Source of the DNA: Bacillota bacterium
GTDB lineage: Bacteria; Bacillota; Bacilli; Alicyclobacillales; SLC66
DNA: 6,919 nt
NCBI GenBank assembly: GCA_021797415.1
Contig: JAJZZT010000115.1
Coordinates: 1 to 6,919, forward strand
Direction: 5' to 3'
Below are positions 1 to 5,460 of the stretch, piece after piece. Within the stretch, counting starts at the first letter, position 1, and every line of letters starts with the position of its first letter. The notes under the pieces were generated by a model, which ran no database searches, was not told where the DNA came from, and worked only from the letters and a program-made list of their open reading frames with translations. The translations under genes were made by a program, and so were the position numbers.

Positions 1-36
1 CGGGCCGCCGTATGTTCTGTAATAGTGGAAGATGTG

Positions 37-43
37 GGGAGGT
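37..43 (+). promoter_or_regulatory. Ribosome binding site of the dehydrogenase gene
   Basis: The sequence GGGAGGT lies 12 bases before the ATG at 56. The in-frame ATG at 32 would place this motif inside the coding sequence and has no good Shine-Dalgarno of its own. The motif therefore favours 56 as the start, although the spacing is a little long. Confidence 0.55.
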
Positions 44-55
44 CAGGCGGTAACA

Positions 56-1333
56 ATGCCAAGCGCAGATTATCGCACCGCTGCAATCGTCGGATTGGGG
101 TATGTGGGGTTGCCACTCGCTATTCTCTTTGCGCGGCGGGGGTTTTCGGTGACGGGCATCGATATTGATCCGCACAAAGTGGCCTTGTTGATGGAAGAGA
201 AACACAGCTATCTCAGTGAACTTTCCGATGCGGTGATTGAGGAGGCGATCGGTTCCGGACGGTTTCAGGCAACCACGGACTTCGGACAGATCAGGCTGGC
301 CGACGCCGTGATCATCTGTGTTCCCACCCCGCTTACTCCTGACCATCTGCCGGATCTCACGCACTTGACGCAGGCGGTTGCCAATATCGAACCGTATTTG
401 CGGCTGGGGCACCTTGTCGTGCTCGAAAGCTCGACGTATCCGGGGACGACGGAGGAAGTGATGGTTCCGCTGCTTGCCGCCAAAGGACTGCGCGTTGGAA
501 AAGAGCTGTTCATCGGCTACTCGCCGGAGCGCGTGGATCCTGGGCGCGACGTGACGCTGGAATCGATCCCCAAGGTCGTGAGCGGAGTCACTCCCGCCTG
601 TCTGGAGCGGATCGAGCAGGTCTATGGCAGGGTATTTGCCAAACTAGTTCCCGTCTCGAACCCAAGGACGGCCGAGATGGTCAAGCTGGTTGAAAATACG
701 CAACGCCTGGTCAATATCTCGCTTGTCAATGAGTTGCGGGATATCTGCCGGCGCTTCCAGGTCGACATCTGGGAGGTGGTCGACGCGGCCGCCACCAAAC
801 CGTACGGCTTCATGCCGTACTATCCGGGACCGGGAATCGGCGGCCACTGCATCCCGGTCGATCCGCTGTACTTGAAGTGGAAATCCAACCGTCTCGGGAT
901 GAGTACCACGATGATCGACGCGGCGGATGAAATCAACCGGATGACGCCTTCCCGCACCGTTTCGCTTCTGTCCAGCTTCCTGGGGAGCGGGGCGATCGCC
1001 TCTTTGCGCATTCTGGTCCTGGGCGTCACCTATAAGAAGGATGTCAATGACGTCCGCGAATCCCCCGCGCTGGAGATCATCCGGGAATTGCGCAAGGGCG
1101 GCGCCACAGTCGGTTTTTGCGATCCGCTCGTCGGCGAGCTGCAAGTCGACGGGACGGTCATGACGGCTCTGCCGCTCACCGAGGATACGCTGGGCGCGCA
1201 GGACTGCGTGTTGATTCTCGTGGATCACTCGTCTGTCGATTACGCGTTTGTGGTGAGTCATGCCCCTCTCGTGATCGATACGCGCAATGCGACGAAGGAT
1301 GTTTCGGAGCGGGACCGGGTAGTCGTTTTATGA
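56..1333 (+). CDS. UDP-N-acetylhexosamine 6-dehydrogenase (nucleotide sugar dehydrogenase, WbpA/WecC type)
   Basis: This enzyme oxidises C6 of a UDP-sugar to a carboxylate in two NAD+-dependent steps in the cytoplasm, supplying uronic-acid precursors for surface polysaccharide. Residues are numbered from the ATG at 56 (425 aa). The N-terminal Rossmann motif GLGYVGLP begins at residue 13, with acidic residues D36 and D38 at the end of the second strand. YSPERVDPGR (155-164) is typical of the UDP-GlcNAc/UDP-ManNAc branch. K210 and N214 lie in the central helix, and the catalytic cysteine is C265 in GPGIGGHCIPVDP. UDP-glucose dehydrogenases usually have a GGSCFPKD-like motif there, so an N-acetylhexosamine substrate is favoured. 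The C-terminal UDP-binding domain carries TYKKDVNDVRES (325-336), including R334. All domains are present and the length is normal. An ATG at 32 would add eight residues. The next gene follows closely, so the two are probably co-transcribed. The exact sugar, UDP-GlcNAc or UDP-ManNAc, cannot be settled from sequence alone. Confidence 0.93.
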   Translation: MPSADYRTAAIVGLGYVGLPLAILFARRGFSVTGIDIDPHKVALLMEEKHSYLSELSDAVIEEAIGSGRFQATTDFGQIRLADAVIICVPTPLTPDHLPDLTHLTQAVANIEPYLRLGHLVVLESSTYPGTTEEVMVPLLAAKGLRVGKELFIGYSPERVDPGRDVTLESIPKVVSGVTPACLERIEQVYGRVFAKLVPVSNPRTAEMVKLVENTQRLVNISLVNELRDICRRFQVDIWEVVDAAATKPYGFMPYYPGPGIGGHCIPVDPLYLKWKSNRLGMSTTMIDAADEINRMTPSRTVSLLSSFLGSGAIASLRILVLGVTYKKDVNDVRESPALEIIRELRKGGATVGFCDPLVGELQVDGTVMTALPLTEDTLGAQDCVLILVDHSSVDYAFVVSHAPLVIDTRNATKDVSERDRVVVL

Positions 1334-1346
1334 GTCATCGTGTGAT

Positions 1347-1356
1347 GGGGGAGGGG
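1347..1356 (+). promoter_or_regulatory. Ribosome binding site of the SDR epimerase/decarboxylase gene
   Basis: A purine run GGGGGAGGGG ends 9 bases before the ATG at 1366. It decides between four in-frame ATGs at 1330, 1345, 1357 and 1366. Only 1366 has proper spacing, and that start puts the glycine-rich NAD motif at the usual distance from the N-terminus. Confidence 0.7.
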
Positions 1357-1365
1357 ATGGACCCG

Positions 1366-2331
1366 ATGCGGATCACGGTCACAGGAGGAGCGGGGTTTAT
1401 CGGTTCCCATCTGGTGGAGGCGCTGCTGGCTGACGGCCATGAGGTGACGACGCTTGACAATCTGTCGACAGGGCGGGAGGCGCATCTGCAGCATGTGCTG
1501 CAGCATCCCGGGCATACGCTGGTCAATGGAGACGTGCTCGACCGGCAGACGGTCGGGCGATGCCTGGCGGAGTCAGACGCCGTGTACCATCTGGCCGCTG
1601 TCCTTGGCGTGCGAAACTGCGTGGACAATCCGCTGAACGTCATCCGGGGAAATCTGGACGGTACCCGCTGTGTGCTGGAAGAAGCGTTTGCGCGGGGCGT
1701 CAAAGTCATTTTTGCCTCCACTTCGGAGGTTTACGGGAGGAATCCCGACGTGCCGTTTTCCGAGGACGCCGATCGCGTTCTGGGACCGACGACGGTGCAC
1801 CGCTGGTGTTACGCCACGGCCAAGGCAATGGATGAACACCTCTGCCTGGCGTACGCCAAGGAGGGGATGCGCACCACCATCATCCGCTATTTCAACGCTT
1901 ATGGCCCGCGCTCCGACAACACGGCCTACAGCGGCGTCATTCCGCAGTTCATCGGGGCGGCTCTCCATAACGAGCCGATCCGCGTCTTCGGAAGCGGCAA
2001 GCAGACGCGCTGTTTCACCTATGTGGACGATCTTGTGCGCGGGACCGTCGCCGCGCTCGGTGAACAGGCGGATGGACGCGTATTCAACCTGGGCACCCAG
2101 GTGGAGGTTTCCATCAACAGCCTGGCGCACATGATCCGCATCCTGGCGGACTCGCGGTCGCAGATTGTGCACATTCCGTATGACGAGGCGTTCGGGCGGG
2201 GATACGAGGATACCATGAGGCGGGTGCCGGACCTTTCGGAGGCGTCCGCCGCACTCGGCTACCGGGCGGAGACCAACCTGATCGCCGGACTTGGGAAGAC
2301 CATTCAGTGGCAACGGGAACATGGCCGGTGA
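1366..2331 (+). CDS. NAD-dependent epimerase/dehydratase, extended SDR family (UDP-sugar decarboxylase- or 4-epimerase-like)
   Basis: This is a cytoplasmic NAD-dependent enzyme that remodels a nucleotide sugar through a 4-keto intermediate. From the ATG at 1366 it is 321 aa, normal for the family. It shows TGGAGFIGSHL (residues 6-16) for NAD binding, LDNLSTG after the second strand, YHLAA, the strand motif FASTSEVYG with T119, S120 and E121, and the catalytic pair Y149 and K153 in YATAK. RYFNAYGPR and TYVDDLVRG are the usual substrate-side blocks, and RRVPD near residue 285 precedes the last helix. The T-S-E triplet followed by YxxxK is the arrangement of UDP-glucuronate decarboxylases (UXS). 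4-epimerases usually have S-A-T or similar at this place. The gene starts 32 bases after the dehydrogenase stop, and upstream ATGs would overlap that stop. The enzyme probably acts on the dehydrogenase product. A 4-epimerase role is the main alternative. Confidence 0.88.
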   Translation: MRITVTGGAGFIGSHLVEALLADGHEVTTLDNLSTGREAHLQHVLQHPGHTLVNGDVLDRQTVGRCLAESDAVYHLAAVLGVRNCVDNPLNVIRGNLDGTRCVLEEAFARGVKVIFASTSEVYGRNPDVPFSEDADRVLGPTTVHRWCYATAKAMDEHLCLAYAKEGMRTTIIRYFNAYGPRSDNTAYSGVIPQFIGAALHNEPIRVFGSGKQTRCFTYVDDLVRGTVAALGEQADGRVFNLGTQVEVSINSLAHMIRILADSRSQIVHIPYDEAFGRGYEDTMRRVPDLSEASAALGYRAETNLIAGLGKTIQWQREHGR

Positions 2332-2422
2332 ACGGTCTGTATGACGGCTGTCCACTGGCTGTTCATGACGGCTTCGCCACGTCTCCCTATGGGCCATGGG
2401 ATAAAGTCCGGTAAAAATTCAG
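2332..2422. other. Convergent intergenic gap
   Basis: This 91-base gap separates the stop of the + strand SDR gene from the stop of the - strand transporter gene. It contains a 9-base direct repeat ATGACGGCT at 2341-2349 and 2365-2373, and the left arm of an inverted repeat that reaches into the transporter stop codon. I see no open reading frame worth naming and no hairpin with a U-tract on either strand. Confidence 0.6.
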
Positions 2423-2432
2423 TTATCCCATG
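2395..2432. repeat. 10-bp perfect inverted repeat at convergent gene ends
   Basis: CATGGGATAA (2395-2404) is perfectly complementary to TTATCCCATG (2423-2432), with an 18-base spacer. The right arm includes the stop codon and last codons of the - strand transporter. A bidirectional termination or mRNA-end structure is possible from its location. There is no adjacent T-run and the loop is long, so it is not a canonical intrinsic terminator. Confidence 0.5.
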
Positions 2433-3376
2433 TTCCCCAGGCTGTGAAATACCATGCCGCCGATCACGAGTGCGAGTCCCGCGAGGTCAGGCGCCGACAC
2501 GCGGGTTCCGGGTATGAGCAGCAGGCCGCCGATCAGGGCGAAAACAACTTCGCCCGCCTGTGTGGCTTCCACGGCCGCGAGGCGGTGTATGTCCTTGTGG
2601 ACCCAATCGGTTGCGGTGAAAAACAGGGTGGTTGCGATGACCCCCGAGGCAATCGCCACGATCAGCGCCTGAATCGTCTGCTGTAAGCTCGGAAGTCCGG
2701 CGGTGACGATCCGGTATGCGGACAGGATCAGCCAGAGCGGCATGCTTGCGATCGTCATGCCGAGCGTCCGTTGATAGGCGTCGAGCCTGTCCGCGCAGAG
2801 ATTCATCATTTTCCGGTTGCCGAGCGGATACGCAAACGCCGCGACGATGACCGGAATCATGCCGGACAGGAGAACGTGGAGCGGCGTGCGCGCGGACTGC
2901 GACCATTCCATCAAGCCGATTCCGGCGAGCATGATCAGGGAGATGCCGACGCTTTTTGCCGGAATGCCTGTCGTTGCCAGAATGCCTGACGCAGTCTTTT
3001 CCGGACTTTGTGCCGCGTGGTGCGGCGCGTGCAACAGAGGCGTCATCAGCGCGCCCGCGATGATGGTGAACTGCCAGGTGCCCGCCACGAGCCAGGCGGG
3101 GCTGTAGGCGGCCGCAAAGCATAGCGGCGCGTAAAACAGCCCAAAACCGACGGTGCTCCAGACAAGCCACGGCAAAGGCTGGCGGCGCATTTCGAGCCAC
3201 AATTCTCCAGTGTCGCGGCGGATAGCGACCAGTGCCAACAGAAGCGGGACCATGAAGATGTACCGCAGGGAGGCGCTCCAGATCCAGCTTCCGCCGCCGG
3301 CGCTCATCCGTTGGTTCAGCACGAAGGAAGAGGCGAAAAAGAAGGACGACAGAATGCCGAGCAGGACTGCCTTCAT
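2423..3376 (-). CDS. DMT-superfamily transporter, multidrug resistance efflux (EmrE-like) family
   Basis: This is an integral membrane protein of 317 aa with about ten hydrophobic helices, roughly at residues 4-22, 32-52, 68-90, 96-116, 144-160, 167-185, 205-222, 234-256, 272-289 and 294-312. This is the two-times-five helix layout of drug/metabolite transporters. The opening (LLGILSSFFFASSFVLNQRM), an early W-IWSASLRY segment and a VEATQAGEVVFALIGGLLL block near the C-terminus resemble the family annotated as multidrug resistance efflux transporter rather than the EamA family. A polar loop at about 117-142 links the first four helices to the rest. The start is supported by GGAGG six bases before the ATG. 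The gene lies 93 bases downstream of an acetyltransferase on the same strand with no clear terminator or promoter between, so co-transcription is possible. The substrate is unknown. The family name does not prove drug export. Confidence 0.87.
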   Translation of the reverse strand: MKAVLLGILSSFFFASSFVLNQRMSAGGGSWIWSASLRYIFMVPLLLALVAIRRDTGELWLEMRRQPLPWLVWSTVGFGLFYAPLCFAAAYSPAWLVAGTWQFTIIAGALMTPLLHAPHHAAQSPEKTASGILATTGIPAKSVGISLIMLAGIGLMEWSQSARTPLHVLLSGMIPVIVAAFAYPLGNRKMMNLCADRLDAYQRTLGMTIASMPLWLILSAYRIVTAGLPSLQQTIQALIVAIASGVIATTLFFTATDWVHKDIHRLAAVEATQAGEVVFALIGGLLLIPGTRVSAPDLAGLALVIGGMVFHSLGNMG

Positions 3377-3382
3377 GATGTT

Positions 3383-3387
3383 CCTCC
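3383..3387 (-). promoter_or_regulatory. Ribosome binding site of the EmrE-like transporter gene
   Basis: On the - strand GGAGG precedes the ATG at 3376 by six bases, which fixes the start of the transporter. Confidence 0.7.
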
Positions 3388-3469
3388 ACGAATCAGGGTT
3401 TCTGTCGCAAAAGTTTTCGCCGCTTGAAAAAGGTGGTTTTCCGTTTTATGGGACGCTCGACCCGGTTGC

Positions 3470-3931
3470 TCACTCCTCTGCGCGACCGAACGTTTTGCGC
3501 ATGGCGATGTGCTCGATCGCGGCGTCCATAAAGCGCTCGCCGAAAGCCGCGTACCCCATGCGCTCATAAAATGCCTTCGCGCGGATCTGGGCGTGCAGGA
3601 CGATCTCCCGAAAGCCGGCCGCGCGGGCTTCCTGTTCGAGAAATGCCATCAGCGTCCGACCGAGGCCCGATCGGCGGTGGGAGGCGAGGACGGCCACGCG
3701 TTCGATTTTGGCCGTGCCGTCCGGTGTATAGGAACGCATGCGCGCGGTGCCGAGCGCCTGTCCGCGATGGTCGCGAGCCAGCACATGGACCGTTTGCGGA
3801 TCCTGGTCCAGGTCGTCCAGTTCGAGGTGCTCGGGCACATTCTGCTCCAGCACGAAAACCTGCTTCCGGACGAGGAACGCTTCTTGCAGGTCGTTTTTGT
3901 CCTTCACGCGTTGGATGGTGATATCGGACAT
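3470..3931 (-). CDS. GNAT-family N-acetyltransferase, YjcF-like
   Basis: This is a cytoplasmic acetyl-CoA-dependent acetyltransferase of 153 aa. The N-terminal VRKQVFVLEQNVP block (21-33), followed by an acidic stretch ELDDLDQD (37-44), is characteristic of the YjcF/ElaA-like branch of GNAT proteins. The core strand is KIERVAVL (75-82). The acetyl-CoA pyrophosphate-binding loop is RRSGLG at 86-91, matching the R/QxxGxG pattern. FYERMGY (121-127) is the usual C-terminal motif, with Y122 as a possible general acid. Length is normal for the family. The ATG at 3931 is chosen because AAAGGAGA lies seven bases upstream. An in-frame ATG at 3967 would add 12 residues but would swallow this ribosome binding site. 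A -10 box for its promoter lies about 50 bases upstream, and a transporter gene follows on the same strand. The acetyl acceptor is unknown. A link to the neighbouring transporter, such as modifying its substrate, is only a guess from position. Confidence 0.9.
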   Translation of the reverse strand: MSDITIQRVKDKNDLQEAFLVRKQVFVLEQNVPEHLELDDLDQDPQTVHVLARDHRGQALGTARMRSYTPDGTAKIERVAVLASHRRSGLGRTLMAFLEQEARAAGFREIVLHAQIRAKAFYERMGYAAFGERFMDAAIEHIAMRKTFGRAEE

Positions 3932-3938
3932 TGGGCAA

Positions 3939-3946
3939 TCTCCTTT
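3939..3946 (-). promoter_or_regulatory. Ribosome binding site of the acetyltransferase gene
   Basis: On the - strand AAAGGAGA lies seven bases before the ATG at 3931. This is close to ideal for Bacillota and decides against the longer start at 3967. Confidence 0.8.
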
Positions 3947-3968
3947 ATCATATGATTTCATGTACATG
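3947..3968. promoter_or_regulatory. Two adjacent perfect 10-bp palindromes (possible operators)
   Basis: ATCATATGAT (3947-3956) and CATGTACATG (3959-3968) are each perfect palindromes separated by two bases. They sit between the - strand -10 box and the acetyltransferase ribosome binding site, which is where a repressor could act. The second also covers the possible -35 element of a + strand promoter. The operator role is inferred from position and symmetry only. Confidence 0.35.
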
Positions 3969-3989
3969 GATTCATACCAGGATTATACT
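3961..3989 (+). promoter_or_regulatory. Possible divergent promoter toward the EamA transporter
   Basis: On the + strand TGTACA (3961-3966) and TATACT (3984-3989) are spaced by 17 bases and match the SigA consensus at 4 of 6 and 5 of 6 positions. The -10 overlaps the opposite-strand TATAAT. It would start a transcript near 3996, about 150 bases ahead of the EamA gene, carrying the hairpins described below. No better promoter was seen nearer to that gene. Confidence 0.3.
3982..3987 (-). promoter_or_regulatory. SigA-type -10 box upstream of the acetyltransferase
   Basis: On the - strand the hexamer reads TATAAT, a perfect consensus, 50 bases upstream of the ATG at 3931. Transcription would begin near 3975 and give a leader of about 45 bases. 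The hexamer at the 17-base spacing (ATGTCC) is a poor -35, and there is no TGn extension, so an activator or a weak promoter is likely. Confidence 0.5.
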
Positions 3990-4029
3990 GAATCAAACAC
4001 TGGAGGACATGGAACAATCCAAATTCCAG

Positions 4030-4098
4030 CAGGCGAGTGACAGGAGATACAGCGTTTGATTGAAGCCTCAAACGCTGTATCGGGAATCAGATCGCCTG
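4030..4098. promoter_or_regulatory. Nested inverted repeat in the leader of the EamA gene
   Basis: The inner arms at 4046-4059 (GATACAGCGTTTGA) and 4068-4081 (TCAAACGCTGTATC) are perfectly complementary over 14 bp with an 8-base loop TTGAAGCC. The outer arms CAGGCGA (4030-4036) and TCGCCTG (4092-4098) add a further 7 bp across an internal loop of about ten bases on each side. No T-run follows the inner or outer stem on either strand, so a standard intrinsic terminator is unlikely. It could be an operator for a dimeric regulator, an RNA leader element, or a structure that ends transcripts without a U-tract. Confidence 0.6.
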
Positions 4099-4113
4099 TG
4101 AAGTGGATTTTAT

Positions 4114-4135
4114 CCCATGTCCCCGAGGGGACGGG
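4114..4135 (+). promoter_or_regulatory. GC hairpin abutting the Shine-Dalgarno of the EamA gene
   Basis: GTCCC (4119-4123) pairs with GGGAC (4128-4132) around the tetraloop CGAG. After a two-base bulge, CCC (4114-4116) can pair with GGG (4133-4135). The last three bases belong to the Shine-Dalgarno GGGAGGA at 4133-4139. If that site is used, the hairpin could reduce ribosome access. The structure is seen in the sequence and its role is inferred. Confidence 0.35.
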
Positions 4136-4139
4136 AGGA
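4133..4139 (+). promoter_or_regulatory. Probable ribosome binding site of the EamA gene, before a TTG start
   Basis: GGGAGGA lies about 7-8 bases before an in-frame TTG at 4147. Neither the ATG at 4117 nor the ATG at 4246 has a comparable motif at suitable distance, so this is the best-supported initiation site despite the rare start codon. Confidence 0.5.
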
Positions 4140-4146
4140 ATTCGCT

Positions 4147-5127
4147 TTGGATGCCGCGGTCAACACGGCGATCCTGCTTTTCGATAAACTCTCCCGGAGG
4201 GGGAGCATCCGCGTACTTTTCCGGTCGTGGTCCTGGTTTCTCGGCATGATGTCGTTCATGCTGGTGACCGCCATCTGGGGCTACAGCAATATCGTCATAC
4301 GCCAGGGGGAGGCGGCGATCTCCCCGGCCGTCCTGCTCTGGATGCGGTTTGCCGTCGCGGGCGTCGTGATGCTGCCCGTGGTCCTGCGGCTTCGCCTGTC
4401 GAGGCGCGACTGGCTTTTCGGACTTGGGACGGGCGCCGTGCTCGGCCTGTCCGTGCTGGCCCAGGGTTGGGCCATGATGACGGTTCCCGTCGACGAAGTG
4501 GCGTTCATCACCGCGCTTTATGTCGTGTTCACTCCGCTCGGCGCGTCCTTGCTGCACAGGATGTGGCCGCCGAGACTGGTCTGGTTCGCGGTGGGGCTGA
4601 GTCTTGTCGGGATGACGCTGCTCATCGGCAGGCTGTCGGTGAACCTGCACATCGGCATTCTGTGGGCCATGGTCGCCGCGCTGGGGATTTCAGTACAGAT
4701 CCTCGCCACGACGTCATTGGTCAGGAGGGTGTCCTCCGTGCAACTCGCCGGTCTCCAATCGGAGGGGGCGGCGATCACGCTGACCCTTGCGGTCATGATC
4801 CAAGGAGTATTTCATCCGTCGATCTATGCCGGGCTGTTTCATTGGACGCCGGCCCAGTGGTTCTGGATCGGGTATCTGGCCATCGCGGCAACGGTTGTCG
4901 CGGTGTTTCTGCAATCCTGGGGGCAGACGAGAATCTCGGCCACGGAAGCGGCGCTGGCGTTTAACATGGAACCCGTGTGGACGGCGCTGTTTGCACTGGC
5001 GATTCTTTCGCAGGGCATGAAGGCCATGCAGGTGATCGGCGCTGCGCTCATCGTCGGCAGCCTGAGCGCGGTGTCCGGTTCGGGACGCAGGCGAAACGGC
5101 CGGATTCCCGGGGAGAGGATGAGGTGA
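4147..5127 (+). CDS. EamA-type DMT-superfamily transporter
   Basis: This is an integral membrane permease of about 326 aa with ten predicted helices in two EamA repeats. The first begins MMSFMLVTAIWGYSNIVIRQ and holds the usual AIWG motif and the WMRFAVAGVVMLP second helix. The second repeat contains GILWAMVAALGISVQILAT and the diagnostic FLQSWGQTRISATEAAL block followed by NMEPVWTALFA and VIGAALIVGS. The usual LGE turn after the EPV block is replaced by LSQGMK. The start is uncertain. TTG at 4147 has a good ribosome binding site, ATG at 4117 would add ten residues, and ATG at 4246 would give a typical compact 293-aa protein. The region from 4117 to 4246 has GC-rich third positions like the rest, which favours a long start with a basic amphipathic N-terminus. 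The protein ends in a short arginine-rich tail. Substrate is unknown, and metabolite or amino-acid export is common in this family. Despite the shared superfamily, it is not a close copy of the - strand transporter at 2423-3376. Confidence 0.87.
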   Translation: MDAAVNTAILLFDKLSRRGSIRVLFRSWSWFLGMMSFMLVTAIWGYSNIVIRQGEAAISPAVLLWMRFAVAGVVMLPVVLRLRLSRRDWLFGLGTGAVLGLSVLAQGWAMMTVPVDEVAFITALYVVFTPLGASLLHRMWPPRLVWFAVGLSLVGMTLLIGRLSVNLHIGILWAMVAALGISVQILATTSLVRRVSSVQLAGLQSEGAAITLTLAVMIQGVFHPSIYAGLFHWTPAQWFWIGYLAIAATVVAVFLQSWGQTRISATEAALAFNMEPVWTALFALAILSQGMKAMQVIGAALIVGSLSAVSGSGRRRNGRIPGERMR

Positions 5128-5367
5128 GAGACAGTCGGCCGCGGCCCGGCCGCCACATCGGGAGCGTCGCTGTCTGTCGGACAGGCGGAGCAGGGTGCGG
5201 TGGCTGGCCGCATCAGTGCTGCGCAAGGGCTTGGGACTGCCCTCGGACCTGTCATCGGTACGAGCCTTTTCAATATTAACGCACTGTTTCCGTACCTCTT
5301 CACCGGAGTGCTGTTTTCCATCGCGTCAGGCCTAGTCTGGGGCAGGCGGCGCAAAAATGCGGGATAG
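5128..5367 (+). pseudogene. C-terminal remnant of an MFS drug-efflux transporter
   Basis: The codons immediately after the EamA stop, in the same frame, remain open for 79 residues to TAG at 5365. They read as the end of a major facilitator protein: SVGQAEQGAVAGRISAAQGL, then GTALGPVIGTSLF, then a hydrophobic helix LFPYLFTGVLFSIASGLVW and a basic tail GRRRKNAG. The EQGAVAG...AAQGLG..LGP block is typical of the last two or three helices of TetA/NorA-like 12-helix drug:H+ antiporters. The fragment covers about a fifth of the usual 400 aa. No suitable start codon with a ribosome binding site is present, and the first nine helices are absent. The similarity seems to begin around 5143-5158. I infer a deletion or replacement that removed the 5' part and joined the fragment to the EamA gene. 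Translation as a readthrough tail of EamA is possible but unlikely. Confidence 0.75.
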
Positions 5368-5460
5368 GCCTTCATGAAGCGTGGCATTCGACGGGTGGGT
5401 GCTGGATGTATGAGCCATAAGAGGGCATTTTAAAATAAGGATATTCTGTGTGCTGGGACG
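5368..5460. other. Intergenic gap before the DASS carrier
   Basis: These 93 bases follow the MFS remnant. An AT-rich patch at 5428-5447 contains TAAAAT (5431-5436) and TATTCT (5442-5447), either of which could be a -10 box for the carrier gene. Neither has a recognisable -35 at the right distance. A short palindrome CTTCATGAAG lies at 5370-5379. I see no terminator with a U-tract. Confidence 0.4.

Noticed and set aside
1..22. Open frame ending GPPYVL with TAA at 20-22, possibly the tail of an upstream gene
   Set aside because: Only six codons are visible and another frame also stays open to 53, so neither can be chosen.
644..1261. 205-codon open frame on the - strand
   Set aside because: It lies wholly inside the dehydrogenase gene. 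Its product is a low-complexity, arginine/aspartate-rich sequence typical of antisense frames in GC-rich genes, with no recognisable domain.
1573..2397. 274-codon open frame on the - strand
   Set aside because: It is antisense to the SDR gene, which has a complete set of family motifs. The antisense product resembles no family.
2487..3389. 300-codon open frame on the - strand overlapping the EmrE-like transporter
   Set aside because: It is a shifted frame of the transporter gene. The product is rich in R, H and P and has no membrane segments.
3377..3469. Promoter or terminator between the acetyltransferase and the EmrE-like transporter
   Set aside because: Only a ribosome binding site is clear. 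T- and A-rich patches did not form a -35/-10 pair or a hairpin with a U-tract.
4046..4081. Intrinsic terminator
   Set aside because: The stem is strong but no T-run follows on either strand, and it lies between divergent genes where no transcript needs ending.
5374..5433. Small open frame of 19 codons after the MFS remnant
   Set aside because: It has no convincing ribosome binding site and no recognisable features. It is the chance length expected between stop codons.
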